DNA from: an uncultured Clostridiaceae bacterium | GTDB lineage: Bacteria > Bacillota > Clostridia > Lachnospirales > Lachnospiraceae | NCBI GenBank assembly: GCA_902477765.1 | Contig: CABSIM010000001.1 | Span: forward strand, 1-64,000 | Length of the DNA: 64,000 nucleotides | Direction of reading: 5' to 3' | Shown: one piece after another, positions 53,293 through 61,397 of the stretch | Layout of the letters: each line of letters opens with the position of its first letter | Position numbering within the stretch: the stretch's first letter is position 1 | The notes under the pieces: generated by a model | Told to the model about the DNA's origin: nothing | Database searches by the model: none | Seen by the model: only the letters and a program-made list of their open reading frames with translations | Translations under genes and position numbers: made by a program

Positions 53293-54462
53293 ATGAAATT
53301 AAGAAAAGTAGCTGCCATGGCAATGGCATCCTGCATGGTCCTGTCTCTTGCAGCCTGCGGAAGCAGCACAGAGGCTACTACTGCAGCAGCAACAGAAGCA
53401 GCAGAGACAACTGCAGCAGCTGAGGCAACTGCAGAGGCAACAGAAGCAGCAGCAGAAGCAACAGCAATCGACGGAGAGATTTCCGTATTCTACTACACAT
53501 ACGGCGATACATACATCTCCAGCGTAAGAAGCGCTCTTGATGCAGTTCTGGACGAAGCAGGAATTGCATACCAGGACTATGACAGCAACAACAGCCAGAC
53601 AACACAGACCGAGCAGGTTACAACAGCTATCGCAAAGGGAACATCCCTTCTGGTAGTAAACCTGGTTGACAGCGGTTCTGACGATGCTGCAAAGAACATC
53701 ATCGATCAGGCCAGCGCCAGCGGAATCCCGGTAATCTTCTTCAACCGTTCCGTAAGCGAAGAAGTAGTAAGCAGCTATGACAAGTGCGTATTCGTAGGAA
53801 CTGACTACGAAATGGCAGGCCATATGCAGGGCGAAATGATCGGTGAATACCTGGTTGAAAACTATGACACAGTTGATCTGAACGGCGACGGAGTGATCTC
53901 CTACGTTATGTTCAAGGGTCAGGAAGGCAACGCGGAAGCCATCGCACGTACCCAGTTTGGTGTGGAAGATGCCAACAAGGTGCTGACAGAGGCAGGCAAA
54001 TCCGAACTTTCCTTCTACGACAGCAGCAACTCCAATATGTACCTGGTAGACCAGGACGGTGCTTGGTCTGCAGCAGCAGCCAACAACTACATGCAGACAA
54101 TTCTGTCTCAGTACAGCGAAGCCAACGGCAACATGGTTGAGCTGGTTATTGCCAACAACGATGAGATGGCAATCGGTGCTGTTACCGCTCTTCAGAACGC
54201 AGGATACAACCTGGAAGACGGCAGCGCAACTGTAATCCCGGTATTCGGTGTTGACGCTACAGATGCTGCAAAAGAAGCAATTGCAAAGGGAACCATGACC
54301 GGAACCATCAAACAGGATGCAGAAGGTATGGCAGGTACCATTGCACAGATCACAGAAAACTACATGACAGGTGCCGAAACATTCACAGATGTTGATTCTG
54401 AGAACGTAGTCGGAACATGGCGTGTAAACATTCCTTACGCAACCTATACAGGCGAGGAATAA
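53293..54462 (+). CDS. mglB: Galactose/methylgalactoside ABC transporter substrate-binding protein MglB
   Basis: 389 residues with lipobox SLAACGSS, followed by a very Ala/Thr/Glu-rich linker, then a sugar-binding domain with the family calcium loop DLNGDGVISYV. Motifs FFNRSVSEEVV, NNDEMAIGAVTAL and FGVDATDAAKEAIAKGTMTGTI match MglB. ATG 53293 follows AAGGGAGGAAC; an upstream in-frame ATG is rejected. Codon choice (GCA, GAA, AAC) is much more biased than in neighbours, suggesting high expression. Delivers hexose to MglA/MglC. Confidence 0.93.
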   Translation: MKLRKVAAMAMASCMVLSLAACGSSTEATTAAATEAAETTAAAEATAEATEAAAEATAIDGEISVFYYTYGDTYISSVRSALDAVLDEAGIAYQDYDSNNSQTTQTEQVTTAIAKGTSLLVVNLVDSGSDDAAKNIIDQASASGIPVIFFNRSVSEEVVSSYDKCVFVGTDYEMAGHMQGEMIGEYLVENYDTVDLNGDGVISYVMFKGQEGNAEAIARTQFGVEDANKVLTEAGKSELSFYDSSNSNMYLVDQDGAWSAAAANNYMQTILSQYSEANGNMVELVIANNDEMAIGAVTALQNAGYNLEDGSATVIPVFGVDATDAAKEAIAKGTMTGTIKQDAEGMAGTIAQITENYMTGAETFTDVDSENVVGTWRVNIPYATYTGEE

Positions 54463-54544
54463 AAACAATGAGTTCCGGATCCGGCATGGAACGGGAAAAC
54501 TCCCGGGACATGCAGTCCGGAACAGAAAATTTACAGATTTCTGC

Positions 54545-54568
54545 GCAGCCGCACTTCGGTGCGGTTGC
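54545..54568 (+). promoter_or_regulatory. UUCG-capped hairpin between mglB and mglA
   Basis: GCAGCCGCAC-TTCG-GTGCGGTTGC, a ten-pair stem with a stable tetraloop and no T-run. Such intercistronic hairpins stabilise the upstream binding-protein mRNA and so raise MglB relative to MglA/MglC. Confidence 0.65.
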
Positions 54569-54603
54569 GGCATATATAGGGTGCGGAATTAGGAGGTGTC
54601 GAT

Positions 54604-56121
54604 TTGGAAAAGCAGACAGCAGCGCCTGATGTCCTTCTGAGGATGGAGGGAATCAATAAGACGTTTCCCGGCGTGAAGGCGCTGGACAACGTATCTCTGA
54701 CAGTAAGAGCCGGCACGGTTCACGCCCTGATGGGGGAAAACGGAGCCGGAAAATCAACGCTGATGAAGTGCCTTTTCGGCGTATACAATAAGGACGGCGG
54801 CCATATTTTCCTGGAGGGAAAAGAGATCAATTTCAAGAATTCCAAAGAGGCCCTGGAAAACGGTGTGGCAATGGTGCACCAGGAGCTGAACCAGGCGCTG
54901 AAGCGGAATGTAATGGACAATATGTGGCTGGGCCGGTTCCCGAGGGTTTCCAAATGGTGTCCTCTGACCAGCGAGTCCAAAATGTATGAGGCCACAAAAA
55001 AGGTATTCGAAGAACTGGATGTTCATGTGGATCCCAGAACGGTGATGAGCCGTATGCCTGTTTCTCAGAGACAGATGGTGGAGATCGCAAAGGCAGTTTC
55101 ATACAATTCAAAAATTATCGTATTTGATGAGCCGACTTCTTCTCTGACAGAGGAAGAGGTGGAGCATCTGTTCCGTATTATCAACATGCTTCGGGATCGG
55201 GGCTGCGGAATCATCTATATTTCTCATAAAATGGAAGAGATTCTGCGGATTTCCGATGATGTTACAATCATGAGGGACGGCCAGTGGATTGCCACCCGGC
55301 CCGCAAAAGAACTGACCATGAACGAGATCATCCGGCTGATGGTAGGACGTGAACTGACCAACCGTTATCCGGAAAAAGACAACGTGGTAGGAGAACCCCT
55401 TCTGGAAGTGAAGGGACTGACGGCAGAATATTCGCAGCTGAAGGACGTGTCCTTCATTGCAAAGAAAGGCGAAGTACTGGGAGTTGCCGGACTGGACGGC
55501 TCCGGACGTACCGAGCTTCTCGAAAATATATTTGGTATTGCCACCCGCAAGAGCGGAGAGATCTATCTTCACGGCAAACGGGTGATGAACCGCAACGCCA
55601 GGGAAGCCCTGGCAAACAAGTTCGCCATGCTGACCGAGGAACGCCGGGCCACCGGTATTTTCGGAATCCGCGATATCCAGGCGAACACCACCATTTCCAG
55701 TCTGCGCCGTTATCTTGTGGGACCGCTGCTCAGCGAAAAGAAGATGAGCGAGGCCACGGAATGGGGCATCAAGTCCATGAGAACCAAGACCCCCAGCCAG
55801 AGAACGCAGATCCGTTCTCTTTCCGGCGGAAACCAGCAGAAGGTCATTCTTGCAAGATGGCTTCTGACAGAGCCGGAGGTTCTGCTTCTGGACGAGCCCA
55901 CACGAGGAATCGATGTAGGTGCAAAATATGAGATTTATCAGCTGATCCTGAACCTCGCCAAAGAGGGAAAAACAGTCATCATGGTATCCTCCGAGATGCC
56001 GGAGCTTTTGGGTGTATGTGACCGGATTCTGGTCATGTCCGGCGGAAGGCTGGCAGGAGAAGTGGATGCCAAGACAACCTCGCAGGAAGAGATCATGACT
56101 CTGGCTGCGAAATACGTATAA
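54604..56121 (+). CDS. mglA: Galactose/methylgalactoside ABC transporter ATPase MglA
   Basis: 505 residues, two tandem ABC domains. The first has GENGAGKST, the LSGG-like variant VSQRQMVEIAKAV and IVFDEPTSSLT. The second has the degenerate Walker A GLDGSGRTE, signature LSGGNQQKVILARWL and LLLDEPTRGIDVGAKYEIY. This is the usual architecture of sugar importers with one weak ATP site. Start TTG after TAGGAGGTGTCGA. Confidence 0.95.
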   Translation: MEKQTAAPDVLLRMEGINKTFPGVKALDNVSLTVRAGTVHALMGENGAGKSTLMKCLFGVYNKDGGHIFLEGKEINFKNSKEALENGVAMVHQELNQALKRNVMDNMWLGRFPRVSKWCPLTSESKMYEATKKVFEELDVHVDPRTVMSRMPVSQRQMVEIAKAVSYNSKIIVFDEPTSSLTEEEVEHLFRIINMLRDRGCGIIYISHKMEEILRISDDVTIMRDGQWIATRPAKELTMNEIIRLMVGRELTNRYPEKDNVVGEPLLEVKGLTAEYSQLKDVSFIAKKGEVLGVAGLDGSGRTELLENIFGIATRKSGEIYLHGKRVMNRNAREALANKFAMLTEERRATGIFGIRDIQANTTISSLRRYLVGPLLSEKKMSEATEWGIKSMRTKTPSQRTQIRSLSGGNQQKVILARWLLTEPEVLLLDEPTRGIDVGAKYEIYQLILNLAKEGKTVIMVSSEMPELLGVCDRILVMSGGRLAGEVDAKTTSQEEIMTLAAKYV

Positions 56122-56140
56122 GGATTAGGAGGTAAAGACT

Positions 56141-57157
56141 GTGGCTGAGAAAGAAAAAGTAAAAAAAATCGGCGATCTGCTGCTCAATAATGCCATGTAT
56201 ATCATTATTGTGCTGGCGGTGATCTACATATCCATCAAGGTTCCGGCGTTCCTGGGATTGTCTTCCATCGTGAATATTATTTCCCTGACTGCCGCAAAAC
56301 TTCCCATCGCACTGGGAATCGGCGGATGTATCGTCCTGACAGGTACCGATATTTCCGCAGGCCGCGTGGTTGGTCTTACGGCCTGTATTTCCGCATCCCT
56401 GTTAACCACGACATTTAAGGTATTCCCGGAGATGACAAGTGCTCCGCCGATCTTCCTGGTATTCCTGATGGTACTGGTAGTAGGCGGCCTTGTGGGTCTG
56501 GTCAACGGATTCAGTGTTGCAAAATTCAAACTGCATCCCTTCATCGTGACCCTGTCCACACAGCTGATTGTATACGGACTTATCCTTATTTATCTGAAGA
56601 ACGGTACCAACAACGGACAGACCCTGAGCGGACTTTCTGACGGATACCGTTCCCTGGTAACAGGAACTCTGTTCAAGATCGGCAATACGGCCGTTCCCAG
56701 ATATGTCCTGTATTCCCTGATCCTTACAGTGCTCATGTGGATTATCTGGAACAAGACCACATTCGGAAAGAACATGTTTGCAGTGGGTTCCAACGAGGAA
56801 GCAGCAAACGTATCCGGTGTAAACGTATCCCGCACCATTATGATGGTATTCGTTCTGGCTGGTATGATGTATGCCATCACAGGTTTCCTGGATGGAGCAC
56901 GTATCGCTTCCGCCAACGCCAACACAGGTCTCAACTATGAGTGTGATGCCATTGCCGCATGTGTAATCGGCGGTGTATCCTTTGTCGGCGGTATCGGTAG
57001 AATCAGCGGCATTGTAGTCGGTGTTCTTCTTCTGCAGATTATTTTCGCAGGCCTGAACTTCCTGTCTGTGGATGCCAACATGCTGTATATCATCAAAGGT
57101 CTTATTATTCTGATTGCCTGCGCCATCGACATGCGCAAGTATCTGGTACGTAAGTAA
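56141..57157 (+). CDS. mglC: Galactose/methylgalactoside ABC transporter permease MglC
   Basis: 338 residues, GTG start after TAGGAGGTAAAG. About ten membrane helices, with the permease family's ASLLTT..., LVGLVNGFSVAKFKLHPFIVTL and CDAIAACVIGGVSFVGGIGRISGIVVG regions. Together with MglB and MglA it forms a hexose importer. The gene ends two bases before the next start. Confidence 0.95.
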   Translation: MAEKEKVKKIGDLLLNNAMYIIIVLAVIYISIKVPAFLGLSSIVNIISLTAAKLPIALGIGGCIVLTGTDISAGRVVGLTACISASLLTTTFKVFPEMTSAPPIFLVFLMVLVVGGLVGLVNGFSVAKFKLHPFIVTLSTQLIVYGLILIYLKNGTNNGQTLSGLSDGYRSLVTGTLFKIGNTAVPRYVLYSLILTVLMWIIWNKTTFGKNMFAVGSNEEAANVSGVNVSRTIMMVFVLAGMMYAITGFLDGARIASANANTGLNYECDAIAACVIGGVSFVGGIGRISGIVVGVLLLQIIFAGLNFLSVDANMLYIIKGLIILIACAIDMRKYLVRK

Positions 57158-57159
57158 GT

Positions 57160-57519
57160 ATGGCTGAAGAAAAAGAGAAAAGGAGCCCCCGTCAGCTGCG
57201 GGGGCTCTATGATAAGGTAAACATATCCGTAAGCTCGCTGAACAGAATTATCATTGTACTGTGTGTTCTGCTTGTGGCCTGCATGGCCTTTGGAATTTCC
57301 AGAGGCGGCTATCAGGTGGATTTTAATTCCATGGGAGGAACAGCGGTGGAAAGCCAGGAAAGAATGTACGGAGATCTGGTGGAACCGCCGGAAGATCCCA
57401 CCCGGGAGGGATATACCTTTTCCGGCTGGTATCTGGATGAAGGAGCCACAGTCCCCTGGAACATGGAAACAGATACAGTAACAGGGTCCATGACCCTGTA
57501 TGCCGGGTGGAGCCAGTAG
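57160..57519 (+). CDS. Small membrane protein with one InlB-type B repeat
   Basis: 119 residues: a cytoplasmic charged N-terminus, one membrane helix (IIIVLCVLLVACMAFGIS) and an extracellular single Listeria-Bacteroides/InlB B-repeat (DFNSMGGTAVESQ...PTREGYTFSGWYLDEGATVPW...GSMTLYAGW). It starts two bases after mglC, so it depends on coupling to the permease. It is too short to be an adhesin. A ligand-proximity or complex-stabilising role is only a guess. Confidence 0.82.
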   Translation: MAEEKEKRSPRQLRGLYDKVNISVSSLNRIIIVLCVLLVACMAFGISRGGYQVDFNSMGGTAVESQERMYGDLVEPPEDPTREGYTFSGWYLDEGATVPWNMETDTVTGSMTLYAGWSQ

Positions 57520-57573
57520 GACATCCTGCTGCCGGACGGATGAAAAGGACAGAACAAGGGAATCAGAAATTCT

Positions 57574-57610
57574 GACGCCGGTCTTCCGAAAGGAGACCGG
57601 CGTCTTTCTC
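57574..57610 (+). terminator. Intrinsic terminator of the mgl operon
   Basis: GACGCCGGTCT pairs with AGACCGGCGTC and is followed by TTTCTC. Confidence 0.88.
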
Positions 57611-57690
57611 ATGCCGGGAAAACATTTTTTCCTGTTCCCGAGGCGGGAAGCCGGAAGACCCTGAAACTGCGAAACAGACGGAAAGAAGAT

Positions 57691-58209
57691 TCACTTTCCT
57701 GAAGGGGAAGCAGCTTCCTGAAGAAACTTCTGACGCTTGATTCCGTAATAGATTCCGATGGATACATGACCGGCTGCCCGGTATCCGCGCTCTTCGTAGT
57801 AGCGGTTGAGTTTTTCACTGGATTCAGAGCAGTCGAGGCGGAGAACTTTCCTGCCGGATGCGCGGAGATAGGATTCCAGCTGCTCCAGATAGATACTGCC
57901 GGCTCCTTTCACGTCTCCGGCTCCTGCGAAATTGTGGAGATAAGCGGCGGAAATGCCGTCCGGTTCCCAGCACCAGTCATCAAAGGTCAGAACTCCTGTA
58001 CAGACCGTCCGTCCGGTTTCGTCTTTCAGAATAAACAGACGTTTTTCGTCTATGGCCTTCAGGTAATATTCTTTCGGAAAGATGGTCCAGTAATCTTCCT
58101 TGTTCCACTGTTCAATTCCTGTTTCGTCCATCCAGCGGATTCTGCTTTCGATCAGGGCAAAGACCTGATCTGCGTCTGTTTTTTCTGCATTCTGAAACGT
58201 GTAGTTCAT
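57691..58209 (-). CDS. GNAT family N-acetyltransferase
   Basis: 172 residues. The GNAT fold is indicated by AEKTDADQVFALIESRIRWMDE at the start, the acetyl-CoA strand AAYLHNFAGAGDVKGAGSIYLEQLESYLRASG, and the terminal DCSESSEKLNRYYEERGYRAAGHVSI, where the E-x-x-Y/R-x-Y motif closes the fold. Substrate unknown. Converges on the mgl terminator. Confidence 0.88.
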   Translation of the reverse strand: MNYTFQNAEKTDADQVFALIESRIRWMDETGIEQWNKEDYWTIFPKEYYLKAIDEKRLFILKDETGRTVCTGVLTFDDWCWEPDGISAAYLHNFAGAGDVKGAGSIYLEQLESYLRASGRKVLRLDCSESSEKLNRYYEERGYRAAGHVSIGIYYGIKRQKFLQEAASPSGK

Positions 58210-58242
58210 CCGGAAATCCCTCCTGACAGTCCTTTTTCTGCC

Positions 58243-58270
58243 ATTTTATCACAATCCTGCCGGAAAGCAA
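58243..58270 (-). promoter_or_regulatory. Promoter of the acetyltransferase gene
   Basis: On the minus strand TTGCTT, 16 bases, TAAAAT. Confidence 0.5.
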
Positions 58271-58293
58271 CAGGCGAATGAAAGGGGGCCTTC

Positions 58294-58322
58294 TTGCATC
58301 AGAACATGGAACATGATAACAT
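58294..58322 (+). promoter_or_regulatory. Candidate promoter of the NagZ-like gene
   Basis: TTGCAT (58294-58299), 17 bases, TAACAT (58317-58322). Confidence 0.4.
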
Positions 58323-58384
58323 GGATTCATGACAGGGCACCGGAAACGGCGGAAACATTTTGAATGCAACGGGAGGTATGACCC

Positions 58385-59677
58385 ATGAAGAAAAGAAAAA
58401 AAACAGAAAACCGGCTGCCTCTTCTGGCTACTGCCGGCCTGCTTTTTCTGTGCATGACAGGAGCCATAATGTTCTGGAACCGGGGAGGTGCTATGGGGGA
58501 ATATGAACCGGTTCTCAGGCCGGACCGTGAGACGTCAGGGAACATGGAAACCGGGAAAGGAACAAAGAGGCAGGAAACCCAGGAGGCGGAACACATTTCA
58601 GAAACAGAAAAAATAAGGATTGCTGCAGAGATGCCGGAAGAGACGCTTCCTGAAACGGATTCTCCGAATACCGGAATGGAGAAAGCACAGATCCTGCTGG
58701 ACGAAATGTCTCTGGAAGAAAAAGCAGGACAGATGTTTCTTGTGAGATACCCGGAGGACGGGGCGGAGGAAATGACCGGAACATATTTCCCGGCCGGCTA
58801 TATCATGTTCGCCAGAGATTTTGAAGGAAAAGACGATGCCATGGTGTCAGAAGAGATCCGGGCCCTGCAGGCAGCGGCACGGACGCCCCTGCTGATTGCC
58901 GCAGACGAAGAAGGGGGAACGGTGAACCGTGTCAGCCGCAGTCCTCTTCTCAGAGAGTCTCCGTTTCTGTCACCGCAGCAATTATATGAAGAAGGCGGAA
59001 TGGAGCGGATTGAATCTGATACACGGGAAAAAAGCCGGTTTCTTAAGGAGTTGGGGATCAATGTGAACTTCGCTCCCGTCTGCGACGTATCAGAAGATCC
59101 GGAGGATTTCATATATGAAAGAAGTTTCGGAAAAGATGCAGAGCAGACTTCGGAATATGTGAGGATCGTGACGGAAACGATGGGGGAAGAGCAGATGGGA
59201 TGTGTGCTGAAACATTTTCCCGGATATGGAAACAATGAGGATACCCACACAGGAATGGCCAGAGACGAGCGTTCATATGAGACGTTTGTAAATACAGACT
59301 TTCTGCCGTTTCAGGCAGGAATCGCTGCCGGTGCACCGATGGTGCTGGTTTCTCATAATGTGGTGTCCTGTATGGATCAGAACCGCCCGGCGTCCCTTTC
59401 TCCTGCCGTACACAGGATACTGAGAGAAGAACTGAATTTTTCCGGAGTCATTGTGACCGATGATCTGGATATGGAAGGCGTCCGGGAATTTGCCGATGAC
59501 CGGGAGGCTGCCGTACTGGCTGTGGAAGCCGGAAATGACCTTCTGTGCTGTTCAGATGTGGAACTCCGGATGCAGGCAGTTCTGGACGCGGTTGAATCGG
59601 GACGGATTACAGAAGAAAGGATCAATGAATCGGTTCTCAGAATTCTGAACCTGAAGATATCGCTGGGGATTCTGTAG
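58385..59677 (+). CDS. Beta-N-acetylhexosaminidase, NagZ-like (GH3)
   Basis: 430 residues with a membrane-anchor or signal segment (LATAGLLFLCMTGAIMF) and a Glu-rich linker. The GH3 barrel includes DEEGGTVNRVSRSP, LKHFPGYGNNEDTHTG (loop with the catalytic His-dyad region) and VIVTDDLDMEGV (nucleophile Asp). The anchored form releases N-acetylglucosamine from muropeptides outside the cell. Ribosome site GGGAGGTATGACCC. It lies 62 bases after its candidate promoter. Confidence 0.92.
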   Translation: MKKRKKTENRLPLLATAGLLFLCMTGAIMFWNRGGAMGEYEPVLRPDRETSGNMETGKGTKRQETQEAEHISETEKIRIAAEMPEETLPETDSPNTGMEKAQILLDEMSLEEKAGQMFLVRYPEDGAEEMTGTYFPAGYIMFARDFEGKDDAMVSEEIRALQAAARTPLLIAADEEGGTVNRVSRSPLLRESPFLSPQQLYEEGGMERIESDTREKSRFLKELGINVNFAPVCDVSEDPEDFIYERSFGKDAEQTSEYVRIVTETMGEEQMGCVLKHFPGYGNNEDTHTGMARDERSYETFVNTDFLPFQAGIAAGAPMVLVSHNVVSCMDQNRPASLSPAVHRILREELNFSGVIVTDDLDMEGVREFADDREAAVLAVEAGNDLLCCSDVELRMQAVLDAVESGRITEERINESVLRILNLKISLGIL

Positions 59678-59736
59678 AGATGCCGGATGTTTCAGAGGCA
59701 GATGCACAGGGCCGGGAAGCGTATGCCGGATAGATA

Positions 59737-59765
59737 TTGACAAATATCGGGAATCGAGTTAGGAT
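59737..59765 (+). promoter_or_regulatory. Promoter of the EFR1-family gene
   Basis: A perfect TTGACA (59737-59742), 17 bases, TAGGAT (59760-59765). Confidence 0.65.
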
Positions 59766-59865
59766 GCTTGAAAGAAGACGTTTTTCCGGTACAGGAAAAA
59801 CGGACGGGTGCAGACCGTACCCGGACAAAAGAGGGGGGAGTCCGGACTCCCAAAAGGAGGATAAA

Positions 59866-60690
59866 ATGCAGGTAAACAAAGTATGGGCAGTGTATTTCAG
59901 CCCCACAGGCGGTACGGAAAAGGTGGTAAAGACCATTGCAGAGACAATGGCTGCAAAATTCGGTCTGGATGTGAATGAAATTGATCTTACAAAACCGGAA
60001 AACCGGAAAAAAACATATGAATTCGGCGGAGAAGATCTGGCAGTGGTGGGAACCCCGGTGTATGCCGGAAGAATCCCCAATAAAATTCTCCCGGATCTGG
60101 AGGCCTGTCTTGCAGGCAGCGGAACAAAGGCAGTTCCTGTGAGCGTTTTCGGAAACCGCAGCTTTGACGATGGACTGATGGAACTGAAGCTTTTGCTGGA
60201 GGCCCGTGGATTTGTGCCGGTGGCAGCAGCGGCAGCCGTAAGCCAGCATGCATTTTCAGAGACTCTTGCGGCAGGACGCCCGGATGAAAAGGATCTGGAA
60301 GAACTTCGGGCCTTTGCGGAAAGAACCGCGGAAAAGGTCATGGCCGGAGAGACGTTTGAGGCAGTTTCTGTCCGCGGAAACAACCCGGTGGGACCCTATT
60401 ACACACCGCTGACGGAAGAAGGGACACCGGCGAAATTCCTGAAAGCCAAACCTCTGACGGACACGGAACTCTGTGATCACTGCGGAATCTGCGCTCAGGT
60501 CTGTCCGGTGGGAAGCATTGATGCTGAAGATGAGAGCCAGGTGCCCGGTATCTGCATCAAATGTCAGGCATGCGTGAAAAAATGTCCGAAACACGCAAAG
60601 TATTTTACTGATGAGCAGTTCCTGTCCCATGTCCGCATGATTGAGAAGAACTATTCTGCCAGATCAGAAAACAGCTTTTTTGAAAACTGA
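59866..60690 (+). CDS. Flavodoxin-ferredoxin fusion (EFR1 family)
   Basis: 274 residues. An N-terminal flavodoxin domain (VYFSPTGGTEKVVKTIAETMA and VVGTPVYAGRIPNKILPDL) is followed by a C-terminal bacterial-type double [4Fe-4S] ferredoxin with CDHCGICAQVCP and CIKCQACVKKCP. Such proteins carry electrons in anaerobes. ATG 59866 follows AAAAGGAGGATAA; the 43-codon upstream extension covers the promoter and is rejected. Confidence 0.9.
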   Translation: MQVNKVWAVYFSPTGGTEKVVKTIAETMAAKFGLDVNEIDLTKPENRKKTYEFGGEDLAVVGTPVYAGRIPNKILPDLEACLAGSGTKAVPVSVFGNRSFDDGLMELKLLLEARGFVPVAAAAAVSQHAFSETLAAGRPDEKDLEELRAFAERTAEKVMAGETFEAVSVRGNNPVGPYYTPLTEEGTPAKFLKAKPLTDTELCDHCGICAQVCPVGSIDAEDESQVPGICIKCQACVKKCPKHAKYFTDEQFLSHVRMIEKNYSARSENSFFEN

Positions 60691-60735
60691 TGATTCCGGA
60701 GTGAGTTTCCGGCATCAAAGGCGATAAAACAAAAG

Positions 60736-60800
60736 AACCTTCCATATTTTCAGATTCCCCGGGACAGCATCCCGGGGCAGAAAATAAGGAAGGTTTTTGT
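60736..60800 (+). terminator. Long intrinsic terminator after the EFR1-family gene
   Basis: AACCTTCC..TATTTTC..CCCCGGGA pairs with TCCCGGGG..GAAAATA..GGAAGGTT, a nearly continuous long stem followed by TTTTT. Confidence 0.92.
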
Positions 60801-60826
60801 CTGTATAAAAAGAAGAAAACCCAGGA

Positions 60827-60857
60827 TGCAACTTTTTCAGCTTCAGGGGAATCTATA
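60827..60857 (+). promoter_or_regulatory. Probable autoregulated ECF promoter before the SigV-like gene
   Basis: TGCAAC (60827-60832) followed after 19 bases by TCTATAAG (60852-60859). AAC-N19-TCTA and the TTTTTCA run match the 45492 promoter base for base in spacing. The C-rich CGTC core is not conserved here (AATC). Confidence 0.5.
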
Positions 60858-60905
60858 AGACAGAGTGGAATGAAACTCAGTGAGAAAGAGAGAAGGGGTG
60901 CCCCT

Positions 60906-61397
60906 ATGAAACAGGACCTGTATGACAAAATTGTAAATTACATCGTTGAAAACCAGAACAAATTCTACAGACTGGCTTTCAGCTATCTGGGAAATCAGGA
61001 GGATGCTCTGGACGCCGTCCAGGAATCAATCCTGAAGGCACTGGAACATTATGGTGACATCCGCAATGAAAATGCGGTGAAAACCTGGTTTTACCGGATC
61101 ATTGTAAATGAAAGTCTGCGGATTCAGAAAGAAAGGAAACGGATGGCTCCGCCCGCTGAAGTTCAGGAAGAGATTCCCTATGAAGAAAAGGGATTTCTCA
61201 GGGAAGACGATGATCTGTATTCCAGGATCAACTGTCTGGAGGAAGACGCCCAGAAAATCATCAAGCTGCGTTTTTATGAGGAACTGTCTCTGAAAGAGAT
61301 CGCGGATGTGATGGACATGAATCTGAATACGGTCAAGGCAAAACTGTACCGCGGACTGAAAACCTTAAAAATCGCCGTTCAGGAGGTGGACCTATGA
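60906..61397 (+). CDS. ECF sigma factor, SigV-like
   Basis: 163 residues. Sigma region 2 (FYRLAFSYLGNQEDALDAVQESILKALEHYGDIRNENAVKTWFYRIIVNE) and region 4 (KIIKLRFYEELSLKEIADVMDMNLNTVKAKLYRGLKTL). ATG 60906 is chosen because it begins the family sequence; an ATG 12 codons upstream is also in frame. It overlaps the following anti-sigma gene (ATGA). With RsiV as partner it resembles the lysozyme-responsive SigV system. Confidence 0.9.
   Translation: MKQDLYDKIVNYIVENQNKFYRLAFSYLGNQEDALDAVQESILKALEHYGDIRNENAVKTWFYRIIVNESLRIQKERKRMAPPAEVQEEIPYEEKGFLREDDDLYSRINCLEEDAQKIIKLRFYEELSLKEIADVMDMNLNTVKAKLYRGLKTLKIAVQEVDL

Noticed and set aside
53299..54573. Long minus-strand frame opposite mglB
   Set aside because: It results from the strong codon bias of mglB; the product is an artefactual Cys/Val-rich peptide.
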